Shown: positions 49,424 through 60,390, numbered from the stretch's first letter. The stretch is 64,000 nt of DNA from Pedobacter heparinus DSM 2366 (GCF_000023825.1 NC_013061.1:1364001-1428000); one strand, 5' to 3'. Numbers and translations are program-made. Notes: generated by a model not told the origin, from the letters alone.

Positions 49424-51879
49424 TTGGGCTTTACAGTTAAATTTTGCGGGTTCCTTACTTTTTCTTTAGTTAAGGCCAGGTCTATCACTTCCTTCATTTC
49501 TGTAACATAATGGAAATTCAGGTCTTTGATATAGCTTTCTTTAATTTCCAGAATGTCCTTACGGTTCGACTTACATAAAATAATGTCTTTGATATTGGCA
49601 CGTTTTGCCGCAAGGATCTTTTCTTTGATACCACCAACAGGTAAAACTTTTCCCCTAAGGGTAATCTCGCCAGTCATTGCCAGGTTAGATTTTACTTTAC
49701 GCTGGGTAAAGGCCGATGTAAGTGCTGTTAGCATGGTTATCCCTGCCGACGGGCCATCTTTAGGTGTTGCACCTGCCGGAACATGCACATGCACATCCCA
49801 TTGATCAAACAGGGCATAATCTATGTTAAACAATTCGGCATGGGCACGTAAATAGGCTAAGGCAATAATAGCTGATTCTTTCATTACCTCGCCCAGGTTA
49901 CCTGTAAGGGTCAGTTTGCCCTTACCAGGGCTTAAGCTGGCTTCAATGAACAGAATGTCGCCACCTACCTGTGTCCAGGCCAAACCGGTTACCACACCCG
50001 CTACTTCATTGCCTTCGTATAAGTCTTTATCATAAAGGGGGGCACCTAAAATGCGCTCTACATCATCCAGGCTAAGTGCCGGATCATAGCTTTCCTCCAT
50101 AGCAATTTTGGTGGCCACACCGCGTACCAGTGAGCCGATCTTTTTCTCGAGTCCCCTTACACCAGATTCCCTGGTATAGTCTTCAATCACCTTTTCAATT
50201 AAATTATTTTTTAAGGTAATATCTTTTGTTTTTATGCCATGTTGCTCTTTTTGCTTAGGTAAAAGATATTTTTTGGCAATCTCTATCTTTTCTTCAATGG
50301 TATAACCGTTTACTTCAATGATCTCCATACGGTCTAACAGTGCCGGATGGATGGAACTGAGTGAATTGGCCGTTGCAATAAACAGGACATTGGACAGGTC
50401 ATAATCTGTTTCTACATAATGGTCGTTAAAAGCACTGTTCTGTTCCGGGTCCAATACCTCAAGCAGGGCAGAAGAAGGGTCGCCCCTGAAGTCTGAGCCC
50501 ACTTTATCAATCTCATCCAATACAAATACTGGGTTAGATGCACCTGCCTTTTTGATCGACTGTATAATACGGCCCGGCATGGCCCCTATATAAGTTTTTC
50601 TATGACCACGGATTTCAGCCTCATCCTTGATACCTCCTAAGGCCATACGCACATATTTACGGTTCAACGCTTTGGCAATTGATTTTCCCAGCGAGGTTTT
50701 ACCTACTCCCGGAGGGCCAACCAGACAAATAATCGGGGCCTTCATGTCACGTTTTAGCTTCAATACTGCTAAATATTCTATAATGCGCTGCTTCACCTTT
50801 TCCAGTCCGAAGTGGTCTTTGTCGAGTACACGCTGTGCACGTTTAAGGTCGAAATTATCTTTGGTAAACTCGCCCCATGGCAGGTCAAGCAACAGTTCCA
50901 GGTAATTGATCTGAACAGAATAATCGGGGGCAGCAGGGTTCATTCTGCCCAGTTTTTCCAGTTCTTTGTTAAAATGGTCTTTAACATGAATGTCCCATTT
51001 TTTCTTTTTTGCGCGGCTTTCCAGCGCTTCGTATTCCAGGTCGGAAGAGTTGCCTCCCAGTTCTTCCTGAATGGTTTTTAACTGTTGGTTCAGGAAATAA
51101 TCCCTTTGCTGCTTGTCGAGGTCGGTACGTACTTTCGACTGGATCTGGTTTTTAAGTTCCAGCATCTGAAGTTCCAGGGTAAGCAGCTCCATTACCATCA
51201 TGGCACGTTCGCGCAGGTTTGTCATTTCCAGCATCTTTTGTTTATCAGTTACATCTGCATTCATGTTAGAAGAGATGAAGTTGATTAAAAAAGAGGTGCT
51301 TTCTATGTTTTTTAATGCAATTCCGGCCTCGCTTGGAATATTAGGCGATAGCTGGATGATCTGGGCAGACATTTCCTTGATAGAGGCCACCAATGCTTTA
51401 AATTCTTTATCGGATTTGTGCTTGGTCTCGGCAAATTTGCTGATGGTAACTTTAATATAAGGCTCAGATTGTACCTCTTCCAGTAAGCGGAAACGTTGTT
51501 TTCCCTGAATAATTACCGTAGTGTTGCCATCTGGCATTTGCAGCATTTTGATGATATGGGCAACGGTACCTACACTGTTCAACTGCTCAAATGTAGGGTC
51601 TTCGATAGAAACGTCACGCTGGGAGACCACGCCAATGATCCTGTCACCTTTGTAGGCTTCCTTTATAAGTTTGATAGATTTGTCGCGGCCCACAGTAATG
51701 GGGATAACCACACCCGGAAAAAGCACCGTGTTCCGGAGTGGAAGTATAGGCAGAATTTCAGGGGTATCCTCATTATTCATCTCATCTTCATCCTGTTGGG
51801 ACATCAATGGAAAGAATTCAGTGTCTTCGTTTATGATAGGTAATGCATTGCTAAAATCGAACGGATCTTGTTTACTCAT
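49420..51879 (-). CDS. lon: Lon ATP-dependent protease
   Basis: About 819 residues from the ATG at 51879; the upstream start adds 14 residues not in the family and overlaps the predicted leader. An N-terminal LON substrate-binding domain ([19 protein letters not shown]) precedes the AAA+ module with P-loop GPPGVGKTS and the protease domain with catalytic Ser in [10 protein letters not shown] and Lys further on. It degrades misfolded and regulatory proteins. It is transcribed with lpxR, which starts within its stop codon. A 27-bp inverted repeat lies near its promoter. Confidence 0.95.
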   Translation of the reverse strand: MSKQDPFDFSNALPIINEDTEFFPLMSQQDEDEMNNEDTPEILPILPLRNTVLFPGVVIPITVGRDKSIKLIKEAYKGDRIIGVVSQRDVSIEDPTFEQLNSVGTVAHIIKMLQMPDGNTTVIIQGKQRFRLLEEVQSEPYIKVTISKFAETKHKSDKEFKALVASIKEMSAQIIQLSPNIPSEAGIALKNIESTSFLINFISSNMNADVTDKQKMLEMTNLRERAMMVMELLTLELQMLELKNQIQSKVRTDLDKQQRDYFLNQQLKTIQEELGGNSSDLEYEALESRAKKKKWDIHVKDHFNKELEKLGRMNPAAPDYSVQINYLELLLDLPWGEFTKDNFDLKRAQRVLDKDHFGLEKVKQRIIEYLAVLKLKRDMKAPIICLVGPPGVGKTSLGKSIAKALNRKYVRMALGGIKDEAEIRGHRKTYIGAMPGRIIQSIKKAGASNPVFVLDEIDKVGSDFRGDPSSALLEVLDPEQNSAFNDHYVETDYDLSNVLFIATANSLSSIHPALLDRMEIIEVNGYTIEEKIEIAKKYLLPKQKEQHGIKTKDITLKNNLIEKVIEDYTRESGVRGLEKKIGSLVRGVATKIAMEESYDPALSLDDVERILGAPLYDKDLYEGNEVAGVVTGLAWTQVGGDILFIEASLSPGKGKLTLTGNLGEVMKESAIIALAYLRAHAELFNIDYALFDQWDVHVHVPAGATPKDGPSAGITMLTALTSAFTQRKVKSNLAMTGEITLRGKVLPVGGIKEKILAAKRANIKDIILCKSNRKDILEIKESYIKDLNFHYVTEMKEVIDLALTKEKVRNPQNLTVKPK

Positions 51880-51901
51880 TAAATAAGTCTTTCTAAATAA
51901 A

Positions 51902-51928
51902 AAACGACAATCTGACAGCATGTCGTTT
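51902..51928. promoter_or_regulatory. inverted repeat at the lon promoter
   Basis: AAACGACA (51902-51909) and TGTCGTTT (51921-51928) are perfect 8-bp arms around 11 nt. A TAATTTTT box (minus strand, 51936-51929) adjoins it directly, so the repeat covers the expected start of transcription. It is a candidate operator or leader hairpin. Confidence 0.45.
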
Positions 51929-52093
51929 AAAAATTATTAATTGTATTGTACAGGGATATTTTCAACTCCTGTGCCAAAAAAGGTTTAGGGGCTTTTCCCT
52001 GTTAAAAAGTCATGCCGGCAATAATAATTAATTAGTATATCATAATTTGAATTATTTGACGTTTTAGTTAGATATTTGCAAATGGTATGATAG

Positions 52094-52124
52094 TTGACAG
52101 TATCGAACCTTTTAGATATATTTA
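52094..52124 (+). promoter_or_regulatory. promoter of the TPR protein gene
   Basis: TTGAC at 52094-52098 and TATATTTA at 52117-52124, 20 nt between TTG and the -7 box. The leader would be about 13 nt. Confidence 0.5.
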
Positions 52125-52142
52125 TTTTTTAAATAAAAATTG

Positions 52143-52769
52143 ATGAACTATTTCAAGCAAACAATCTTATTGTTATTTGTTTTTTCTGCAGGTACCACTT
52201 TAGCGCAAAACAGCGGATACGACAAACTGGGTATGCAGGCAATGATGAAGGGCGATTATAAGGTAGCCGTTAACCAGCTGGAGAAAGCGGATGCGAAAAG
52301 CCCAAACAATGCAGCTGTGCTGAAAATGTTGGGATATTCTTATTTTCAATGTGGGGATTTTGAAAACTCTATTAAAACCTATAGCAATCTGATTACGCTG
52401 AAACCTTCGGATTACTCTGCTTATTATTACAGGGGCAAGGCCAGACAAAATGTAGCCAACGATCCTAAGGAATCTTTAAATAACTTAAGAGAGAACTTTT
52501 ATCTGGCGGCAATTAAAGATTTTGGCAAAGCCATAGAGATCAATGGGGAAGAAGATCCTCAATTGCTCCAGAACAGGGCATTGGCCTACAAGGACTACGC
52601 CATCTACAAATCGTATAAGATTAAAACAAAAGCCGAAAAAGCGGCCTGTATTGCCCTTTTTAACAATTCTATTGCCGATTTTCAAAAGGTTTTATTGGTT
52701 CAGCCGCAAAGAAAGGACATACTTTCTTTAATCGATTATGTAAAAGCCCAGGTGGCCAGTTTAAAATAG
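52143..52769 (+). CDS. small secreted TPR protein
   Basis: About 208 residues from the ATG at 52143 (a TTG one codon earlier is less likely). The signal peptide ends near GTTLAQ. At least three tetratricopeptide repeats follow, for example AVNQLEKADAKSPNNAAVLKMLGY and the next unit DFENSIKTYSNLITLKPSD (given without joins). It is probably a periplasmic scaffold. It converges on the lipoprotein gene with 10 bp between them; a weak bidirectional hairpin ATAGCC-GGC-GGCTAT lies at 52766-52780. Confidence 0.8.
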   Translation: MNYFKQTILLLFVFSAGTTLAQNSGYDKLGMQAMMKGDYKVAVNQLEKADAKSPNNAAVLKMLGYSYFQCGDFENSIKTYSNLITLKPSDYSAYYYRGKARQNVANDPKESLNNLRENFYLAAIKDFGKAIEINGEEDPQLLQNRALAYKDYAIYKSYKIKTKAEKAACIALFNNSIADFQKVLLVQPQRKDILSLIDYVKAQVASLK

Positions 52770-52779
52770 CCGGCGGCTA

Positions 52780-53307
52780 TCATTTAAATTTTCCTGTGAT
52801 ACTGTAATTTTTTTCAGAAAGCAGTTTGATGTGTTGCTTTTTCTTCACCTGGTACAGGCTGTCGGGGTAATAGGATAGTGTGTCTGCAGAACTGTATAAA
52901 ACATTGGCATTCCTGACAAGGATTTGTATACCATACAGCTGAGCACCCTTTTTTAGGATCAATACTTCTTTTACAGGTACCTTTTCATTATTGGACGTGT
53001 AAAGCTCCCTTTCCTTACTTTTTTCTGTGCTGAACAGGCCTGCCCATGCTGCCCGGTTGATGTCAGCATCCAGAAATATGGCAAATTCTTTTTCCCAATC
53101 GGCAATTCTGATCTTTTTTTTCTCAGCAGCGCCATTCACCGATACGGTTTTTGTAAGCACAGGGTTGTTTTTTTTAAGCCTTTGCGCTTCTTTCTGAAAA
53201 TATCCTTTAAGGTCAAAATAGGTTAAATTGTCCTGTTGTTTTTTTACGGATGGTGTGCAGCCGTAAAAAAACAACAAGACAAGGACTGATGATAATTTTT
53301 TCTTCAT
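52780..53307 (-). CDS. lipoprotein of unknown function
   Basis: A protein of 175 residues with a lipoprotein signal (lipobox FYGC, Cys near residue 17). The mature part is mixed alpha/beta with a Lys-rich N-terminal region and repeated short strands such as PVKEVLILKKGAQLYGIQIL. The family was not identified. It overlaps the gpmI stop by 1 nt and is co-transcribed with it, although a metabolic link is not obvious. Confidence 0.75.
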   Translation of the reverse strand: MKKKLSSVLVLLFFYGCTPSVKKQQDNLTYFDLKGYFQKEAQRLKKNNPVLTKTVSVNGAAEKKKIRIADWEKEFAIFLDADINRAAWAGLFSTEKSKERELYTSNNEKVPVKEVLILKKGAQLYGIQILVRNANVLYSSADTLSYYPDSLYQVKKKQHIKLLSEKNYSITGKFK

Positions 53308-54827
53308 TATACCAGACTGTTACCAGTCATAATTGCCGGTTTGGGAATGTCCATAATGCTTAAAATGGTAGGCGCAATATCACCCAGTTTGCCATCAGCA
53401 ATACTGCTGAAATCTTTATCCACCAAAATACAGGGTACCAGGTTGGTGGTATGGGCAGTGTTTACCGAACCGTCCCCGTTGATCATAAATTCAGAATTTC
53501 CGTGATCGGCCAGGATGATGAACGAATATCCGTTTTCAAGACCTTTGTTTACCACAATTTCAGCGCAGCTATCGGCCGTTTCAACAGCTTTAACTACTGC
53601 GTTAAAAACACCGGTATGACCAACCATATCCGGATTGGCAAAGTTCAGGCATACAAAATCTGCCCAGCCGGTTTCCAGCTCTTTGCAAATGGCCTCGGTA
53701 ATTCCCGCTGCGCTCATTTCAGGCTGTAAATCGTAGGTAGCTACTTTAGGAGAGGGGATCATGATCCTTTTTTCGTTTTCAAAAACCTGTTCCCGGCCTC
53801 CTGAAAAGAAAAAGGTTACATGCGGGTATTTTTCAGTTTCCGCAATGCGGATCTGGTTTTTATGGTATTTCTCTAAAACTTCTCCCAGGGTTTCAGAAAG
53901 GTCATCTTTGGTGAAAATGACTTTTACATCTTTAAAGTTTTCATCATAAGTGGTCATGGTCACATAATACAAGGGCAGTTTATGCATCCCAAATTCAGGA
54001 TAATCGTTCTGGGTAAGTGCTGCCGTAATTTCGCGGCCACGGTCTGTCCTGTAGTTAAAGCAGATGACCACATCGCCAGGTTGTATAGTGGCAACAGGTT
54101 GTCCGCTGGACTGTGTAACTACAACGGGTTTAATAAACTCATCCGTTATGCCAGCTGCATAAGACTGTTCAATAGCCATAGCCGGATCCGTAGCCGGTGT
54201 CCCGATGCCCTGGGTAAGCAGGTCGTAAGTCAGTTTAACCCTTTCCCATCTGCTGTCCCTGTCCATTGCATAATAACGGCCAATCAAACTGGCTATTTTA
54301 GCTGAGGTATTTTGCAGGTAATGCTCCAGGTCTTTAATAAAATTTAGCCCCGAGTTCGGATCTGTATCGCGCCCGTCCATAAAGGCATGTACAAACACTT
54401 CTTTCAGCCCCTGTTCTGTTGCCGCATCACACAAAGCCTTTAAATGGTTGATGTGGGCATGAACGCCCCCATCAGAAGTCAGGCCTATAAAATGAACCGC
54501 TTTATTGTTGTTTTTTGCATAGCTAAAGGCAGCTGTTAAAACAGGGTTATGATGCAATGTCCTGTCGCTGATCGCTTTATTGATCCGGCCAAGTTCCTGA
54601 TATACTATTCTTCCTGCACCAAGGTTCATGTGGCCAACTTCAGAGTTTCCCATCTGGCCGGCCGGTAAACCTACTGCTTCACCGGAGGCTTCTAATTTCG
54701 AATTAGGCCATTTTTGTAATAAAGAATCAAAAAAAGGGGTGTTTGCCGCATAAGCTGCATCAGAATTGTCTTTTTTTCCGTATCCCCAGCCATCAAGAAT
54801 AAGTAGTACTAGCTTTTTATTGTTCAT
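53307..54827 (-). CDS. gpmI: 2,3-bisphosphoglycerate-independent phosphoglycerate mutase
   Basis: A protein of 506 residues, about the family norm of 510. It interconverts 3- and 2-phosphoglycerate in glycolysis using Mn2+ and a phosphoserine. MGNSEVGHMNLGAGRIV carries the catalytic Ser near residue 62, and LADHGNSEFM and HTTNLVPC are late metal-binding motifs. LLILDGWGYG begins the alkaline-phosphatase-like domain. The promoter has TATATTTG at 54871-54864 on the minus strand, followed by a hairpin at 54847-54862. Confidence 0.96.
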   Translation of the reverse strand: MNNKKLVLLILDGWGYGKKDNSDAAYAANTPFFDSLLQKWPNSKLEASGEAVGLPAGQMGNSEVGHMNLGAGRIVYQELGRINKAISDRTLHHNPVLTAAFSYAKNNNKAVHFIGLTSDGGVHAHINHLKALCDAATEQGLKEVFVHAFMDGRDTDPNSGLNFIKDLEHYLQNTSAKIASLIGRYYAMDRDSRWERVKLTYDLLTQGIGTPATDPAMAIEQSYAAGITDEFIKPVVVTQSSGQPVATIQPGDVVICFNYRTDRGREITAALTQNDYPEFGMHKLPLYYVTMTTYDENFKDVKVIFTKDDLSETLGEVLEKYHKNQIRIAETEKYPHVTFFFSGGREQVFENEKRIMIPSPKVATYDLQPEMSAAGITEAICKELETGWADFVCLNFANPDMVGHTGVFNAVVKAVETADSCAEIVVNKGLENGYSFIILADHGNSEFMINGDGSVNTAHTTNLVPCILVDKDFSSIADGKLGDIAPTILSIMDIPKPAIMTGNSLV

Positions 54828-54846
54828 TCACGTCTGCTTTAATTAA

Positions 54847-54871
54847 GGTGTCGATAGACACCACAAATATA
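54847..54871 (-). promoter_or_regulatory. promoter and adjoining palindrome of gpmI
   Basis: The -7 box TATATTTG lies at 54871-54864 (minus strand). GGTGTC-TATC-GACACC at 54862-54847 is a perfect 6-bp inverted repeat that covers the expected transcription start, so it may be an operator or a 5'-terminal hairpin. Confidence 0.5.
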
Positions 54872-54962
54872 AGGGTATTGCTTGTTTTTTTTGAACCAAT
54901 TTGAGTTTTATGATCTATTAATGGCATAGTTTATGTGCGTTCAAAACATTAGCTATATAGAG

Positions 54963-55358
54963 ATGATAAAGCCCTTACTTTTTTTGTTTGTTTTTTTTCT
55001 TGAAATCCCCCACTCTTATACGCTTCAAGGCGATATTATAGATAATTTATCTGCGCATTTTAAGGCCGGGAACGCAAAAGAGATCGCGGCAAACTTCTCT
55101 TCTTCTGTCGAATTAATCATCATAGATGAGGAGGATGTCTACTCAAAAGCTCAGGCCGAACAAATTTTAAGAAATTTTTTTACCAAATATGCACCCCAGA
55201 AATCGACGGTGATCCATCTCATTAATACCAATCCAAATTTCCGCTTTGGTATACTTTCGCTCCAAACTAAAAATGGTAAATTCAGGGTCTCCATCACCAT
55301 GAAAAAATCAGGGGCTGCTTTTTTTATTACAGAATTAAGAATAGAACCTGATAAATAA
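54963..55358 (+). CDS. DUF4783 family protein
   Basis: About 131 residues from the ATG at 54963, the start that gives a signal peptide (MIKPLLFLFVFFLEIPHS). The mature part has an NTF2-like pattern: a helix with GDIIDNLSAHFKAGNAKEIA, then strands SSVELIIIDEEDVYSKAQAE and GKFRVSITMKK. DUF4783 proteins are found in Bacteroidetes and the function is unknown. It precedes nadC with 36 nt between, possibly in one unit. Confidence 0.78.
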   Translation: MIKPLLFLFVFFLEIPHSYTLQGDIIDNLSAHFKAGNAKEIAANFSSSVELIIIDEEDVYSKAQAEQILRNFFTKYAPQKSTVIHLINTNPNFRFGILSLQTKNGKFRVSITMKKSGAAFFITELRIEPDK

Positions 55359-55370
55359 TGCTAAAAATAC

Positions 55371-55378
55371 TATTTTTG
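55371..55378 (+). promoter_or_regulatory. -7 promoter element of nadC
   Basis: TATTTTTG, 16 nt upstream of the TTG start. It gives nadC a promoter of its own in addition to any read-through. Confidence 0.45.
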
Positions 55379-55394
55379 GGTTTAAATATTAATT

Positions 55395-56237
55395 TTGGAT
55401 AAACAAGTCATAGATCAATTCATAAAGAATGCTATTGCCGAAGATCTGGGCGATGGCGATCATACCTCTCTTTCTACCATTCCTGCCGATGCAAAAGGAC
55501 AGGCAAGGCTGCTGATTAAGGACAACGGAATTATAGCCGGAGTAGAACTTGCACTTGAAATATTCAGGCAGGTTGATGCAGGCCTGGTTACGGAAGTATT
55601 TATTCATGATGGTGCTGAAGTAAAGCACGGAGATGTGGCCCTTACTGTTTCAGGAAATACGCGCGCTATTCTTTTGGCCGAACGTTTGGTATTGAACTGC
55701 ATGCAGCGCATGAGCGGGATTGCCACCAAAACCCATCATATTGTAGCGCTGCTGACAGGTTACGGAACGCGCTTACTGGATACCCGGAAAACAACCCCGG
55801 GGTTAAGGTATCTGGAAAAATGGGCGGTGCGGATAGGTGGCGGTGTAAATCACCGTATTGGCCTGTACGATATGATCCTGATCAAAGATAATCATGTAGA
55901 TTATGCCGGCGGTATAAGCAATGCCATTAAAGCCGCCAACCAATACCTGGCAGAAAAAGGCAAAAAACTCCAGATAGAGATCGAAGTCAGAAATATTCAG
56001 GAACTGAATGAAGTGATGGCAACAGGTGGTGTAAACAGGATCCTGCTTGACAACTTTAGTTTTGCCGACCTGAAAAAAGCCGTTGGTATCATTAATAAAC
56101 AATACATTTCAGAAGCATCAGGCGGCATTACAGAAGAAAATGTAGCTGAGTATGCTGCCTGCGGGGTAGATTACATTTCCATGGGCGCATTAACTCATTC
56201 TGTTAAGAGTTTAGACATGAGTTTAAAAGCCTTTTAG
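55395..56237 (+). CDS. nadC: nicotinate-nucleotide pyrophosphorylase NadC
   Basis: A protein of 280 residues that joins quinolinate and PRPP to nicotinate mononucleotide in NAD synthesis. Motifs are LDTRKTTPGLRYLEKWAV and MILIKDNH (with the quinolinate-binding Lys/Arg cluster). The ORF starts with TTG, since no ATG occurs near the N terminus and the fold begins at DKQVIDQFI. It is followed after 3 nt by plsY. Confidence 0.94.
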   Translation: MDKQVIDQFIKNAIAEDLGDGDHTSLSTIPADAKGQARLLIKDNGIIAGVELALEIFRQVDAGLVTEVFIHDGAEVKHGDVALTVSGNTRAILLAERLVLNCMQRMSGIATKTHHIVALLTGYGTRLLDTRKTTPGLRYLEKWAVRIGGGVNHRIGLYDMILIKDNHVDYAGGISNAIKAANQYLAEKGKKLQIEIEVRNIQELNEVMATGGVNRILLDNFSFADLKKAVGIINKQYISEASGGITEENVAEYAACGVDYISMGALTHSVKSLDMSLKAF

Positions 56238-56240
56238 GTT

Positions 56241-56888
56241 ATGATTTCTATCTATTCTATTTCAGCGGTTCTCCTGGCCTATTTATTTGGCTCTATTCCT
56301 ACTGCGGTTTGGCTGGGACAGGCATTTTATGGTGTTGATGTAAGGGAATATGGCAGTGGCAATGCCGGTGCAACCAATACATTTAGGGTATTAGGTAAAA
56401 GAGCAGGTATTGCTGTAATGACCATTGATATTGCAAAAGGGTACACTGCCACTAAACTGGCCTATTTTATAGGCCTGTCGGTTACGGGGCCCCAGCACTC
56501 GGCCCAGTTTGTAAATTATGAACTTGCATTGGGTGTAACTGCTGTAATGGGGCATTTGTTCCCGATATTTGCAGGATTTCGGGGCGGAAAAGGGGTGGCC
56601 ACGCTTTTTGGAATGATTTTGGCAGTTAACTTTCCGGCAGCGATGCTTTGTGTTCTGGTATTTATTACCGTCCTGTTGATTACAAAATATGTATCTCTGG
56701 GCTCTATATGTGCAGGTTTTACCTTTCCATTGAGCATAGTGTTCATATTCCAGTCGTCCATAAAATCAGAAGTACTGTACGGTATGTGTGTATGTGTCCT
56801 GATTTTGGTAACCCATCAGAAAAATCTGGAACGGTTGCTTAAAGGAAAAGAATCCAAAGTATATCTGTTTAAGAAGAAAACTAATTAA
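56241..56888 (+). CDS. plsY: glycerol-3-phosphate acyltransferase PlsY
   Basis: A protein of 215 residues with several membrane helices. It acylates glycerol-3-phosphate from acyl-phosphate, the first step of phospholipid synthesis. Motifs are YLFGSIPTAVWLG near residue 14, REYGSGNAGATNTFRVLG near residue 37 and HLFPIFAGFRGGKGVATLFG near residue 110. It is placed between nadC and an M48 metalloprotease. Confidence 0.93.
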   Translation: MISIYSISAVLLAYLFGSIPTAVWLGQAFYGVDVREYGSGNAGATNTFRVLGKRAGIAVMTIDIAKGYTATKLAYFIGLSVTGPQHSAQFVNYELALGVTAVMGHLFPIFAGFRGGKGVATLFGMILAVNFPAAMLCVLVFITVLLITKYVSLGSICAGFTFPLSIVFIFQSSIKSEVLYGMCVCVLILVTHQKNLERLLKGKESKVYLFKKKTN

Positions 56889-56897
56889 ACAAAACTT

Positions 56898-57725
56898 ATG
56901 AAAAGATTATTGATTGTTGGCACAACCGCTGTATTGCTGGCGCTATCATCCTGCTCTACAGTTCCGCTGACCGGCAGGAGCAGATTAAACCTGGTTAGCA
57001 ATGATCAGGTATTACCGATGGCCTTTCAGGCTTACAACGAGTTTTTAACGGAAAATAAAGGTGCGGTGCTCTCGGCCTCTAATGCAGATGCCCAAAGGGT
57101 AAAGCGGATCGGGAATACCCTGATCGCATCGGTTAAAAATTATATGAACAACAATAACTATGGCGATCTGATCAAAGATTATAAATGGGAAGTGAATGTA
57201 GTTCAGAGTAAAGAGTTAAATGCCTGGTGCATGCCGGGCGGTAAAATAGTCGTTTACACAGGCCTGTTGCCCGTTACAAAAGACGATGCTGGTTTGGCTA
57301 CTGTAATGGGGCATGAGATTGCCCATGCCATAGCCGGGCATTCAGCCGAACGGATGTCGCAGCAAATGGTTGCGCAGGGGGTTGGTGTTTTAGGTAATGT
57401 GGCTACAGCCAACAATGAAAAAAAGCAATCTGTATTTAATACGCTTTATGGTGTAGGAACACCCCTGGTGATGTTAAGTTATGGTCGTAACCAGGAGCTC
57501 GAAGCAGATAGGCTGGGGCTGATCTTCATGGCAATGGCAGGTTATAACCCTCAAACTGCTATTGCTTTCTGGCAAAGGATGGCTGCAGCATCGCAAAGCG
57601 GACAAAAACCACCTGAATTTTTAAGTACGCACCCCAGTGATGCGACCAGGATTGCGCAGATACAAAGGATTTTGCCCGAGGCCCAGCGATACTATAAATC
57701 TACCAACGGGAAACCGGTTAACTGA
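56898..57725 (+). CDS. M48-family metalloprotease lipoprotein
   Basis: A protein of 275 residues with a lipoprotein signal (lipobox LSSC, Cys near residue 19). The zinc motif HEIAHAIAGH lies near residue 143, and ELEADRLG holds the third metal ligand. Similar E. coli proteins (LoiP, BepA-like) act on outer-membrane proteins. It is probably periplasmic, facing the outer membrane. It follows plsY by 9 nt and shares a bidirectional terminator with pabB. Confidence 0.88.
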   Translation: MKRLLIVGTTAVLLALSSCSTVPLTGRSRLNLVSNDQVLPMAFQAYNEFLTENKGAVLSASNADAQRVKRIGNTLIASVKNYMNNNNYGDLIKDYKWEVNVVQSKELNAWCMPGGKIVVYTGLLPVTKDDAGLATVMGHEIAHAIAGHSAERMSQQMVAQGVGVLGNVATANNEKKQSVFNTLYGVGTPLVMLSYGRNQELEADRLGLIFMAMAGYNPQTAIAFWQRMAAASQSGQKPPEFLSTHPSDATRIAQIQRILPEAQRYYKSTNGKPVN

Positions 57726-57728
57726 TAG

Positions 57729-57757
57729 AGAAAAAGACAGCCTAAGGCTGTCTTTTT
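57729..57757. terminator. bidirectional terminator between the M48 protease gene and pabB
   Basis: AAAAAGACAGCC and GGCTGTCTTTTT form a perfect stem around TAA, with T-runs on both strands. Confidence 0.9.
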
Positions 57758-59009
57758 ATGTTTTAAGGGTTTGGATAATTGCTGATGCCTTGAGCAGGCA
57801 TTCTTCATATTCATCCGCTGCATTGGATGCAAAGGTAATAGCCCCGCCTACCTGAAAGGACAGGTAGCGTGTATCAGCATGATACAATATACTGCGTATG
57901 ATGACATTAAAATCGAAATCACCCTGGGGATTGATATAGCCCATTGCTCCTGAATAGGCACCCCGCTTGCTGGATTCATAGGTTTCTATGAGTTCCATGG
58001 CTTTAACCTTTGGTGCCCCTGTCATAGAGCCCATAGGGAAAGCCTGTTTAATGGCATCAACAAAATGGACAGCAGGGTCCAGTTTACTGCTAATGGTAGA
58101 GATCATCTGGTAAACCTGCGGAAAGCCGTAGATGCCAAAAAGTTCATCTACTTTTACACTTCCTTTTATGGCACTTTTAGTCAGGTCGTTGCGCACCAGG
58201 TCTACAATCATCACATTTTCTGCCTGTTCTTTTATATTTTTACGCAGTTTATTTTTAATGCGGGCATCTTCTTCCTTATCCGGGCTTCGCTTTGCTGTAC
58301 CTTTAATGGGCTGCGAAATGAGCTGACGGGCCCTTTTACAAAGGAACCTTTCCGGACTGGCAGAGAGGATATACTGGTCTTTTATTTTAAAGAAGCCCGA
58401 AAACGGGGTGGGTGAAACTTCTGACAGTTTGCAGTAAATGGCTACAGGATCTACGGCAGCGTGCAAGGCGTAGAATTCCTGACAAAAATTAATTTCATAA
58501 ATGTCGCCGCGTGCAATGTGTTGCTGTAACGTTTCAACGGTTTTTAGGTACAGTTCTTTCGAAATCCGGCTTTGTATAGAAATATCTTTATTATAGGGGG
58601 CAATAAGTGGGGATATACGGTCAATGGTATCAAGAATTGCTGGCTCGCCAACCAGTACTTCTGCTTTTCCGTCTTTAACCCTCAGCAGGTAACGTGGTAC
58701 AAAGAAAAACAGGTCGGGGAAGCCAAGCTGATCAGCATTGCAAGAGCTGAGCTGTTCTACCTCATTTTTCAGGTCGTAACTCAATAAGCCAAACATCCAG
58801 CTTTTGTGTTGTTCGTAAAATGCTTTCAGTTCCGTAAACTTATCTTCAGACCGCGCATTTAACTCTTCTTTTACCCCTACTGCCAGTATCAGATCAAATG
58901 CACTGTAAGGGTCGGTATAGTCGTTGGAATCGAGCACACAGCATACTTCAAAGGAACTGGCCCAGGTCAGCGCTTTTTGCTTAAATGAATATAAATCCTG
59001 CAGGCTCAT
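57756..59009 (-). CDS. pabB: aminodeoxychorismate synthase component I PabB
   Basis: About 417 residues from the ATG at 59009; the longer start would lie in the promoter. It makes 4-amino-4-deoxychorismate from chorismate for folate. The chorismate-binding domain shows ISASPERFLCKRARQLISQPIKGT (quoted in parts), and PIKGTAKRS is the PabB-type signature. GAPKVKAMELIE and SGAMGYI are late motifs. No pabA glutaminase gene was seen in the window. Confidence 0.88.
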   Translation of the reverse strand: MSLQDLYSFKQKALTWASSFEVCCVLDSNDYTDPYSAFDLILAVGVKEELNARSEDKFTELKAFYEQHKSWMFGLLSYDLKNEVEQLSSCNADQLGFPDLFFFVPRYLLRVKDGKAEVLVGEPAILDTIDRISPLIAPYNKDISIQSRISKELYLKTVETLQQHIARGDIYEINFCQEFYALHAAVDPVAIYCKLSEVSPTPFSGFFKIKDQYILSASPERFLCKRARQLISQPIKGTAKRSPDKEEDARIKNKLRKNIKEQAENVMIVDLVRNDLTKSAIKGSVKVDELFGIYGFPQVYQMISTISSKLDPAVHFVDAIKQAFPMGSMTGAPKVKAMELIETYESSKRGAYSGAMGYINPQGDFDFNVIIRSILYHADTRYLSFQVGGAITFASNAADEYEECLLKASAIIQTLKT

Positions 59010-59019
59010 TTTATTTGCG

Positions 59020-59027
59020 CAAATGTA
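59020..59027 (-). promoter_or_regulatory. -7 promoter element of pabB
   Basis: TACATTTG on the minus strand, 10 nt from the ATG. It lies right behind the purA terminator, so pabB is separately initiated with a very short leader. Confidence 0.55.
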
Positions 59028-59031
59028 GAAC

Positions 59032-59054
59032 AAAAAAGGCAGCCAATGGCTGCC
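59032..59054 (-). terminator. intrinsic terminator of purA
   Basis: On the minus strand GGCAGCC and GGCTGCC form a perfect 7-bp stem around ATT, followed by six T. Confidence 0.9.
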
Positions 59055-59078
59055 CTTTGCTAATTTATGTATATAAAA

Positions 59079-60359
<1,281 letters not shown>

Positions 60360-60390
60360 TTAAATTTAAAAATGGAAATATTATAATTGG

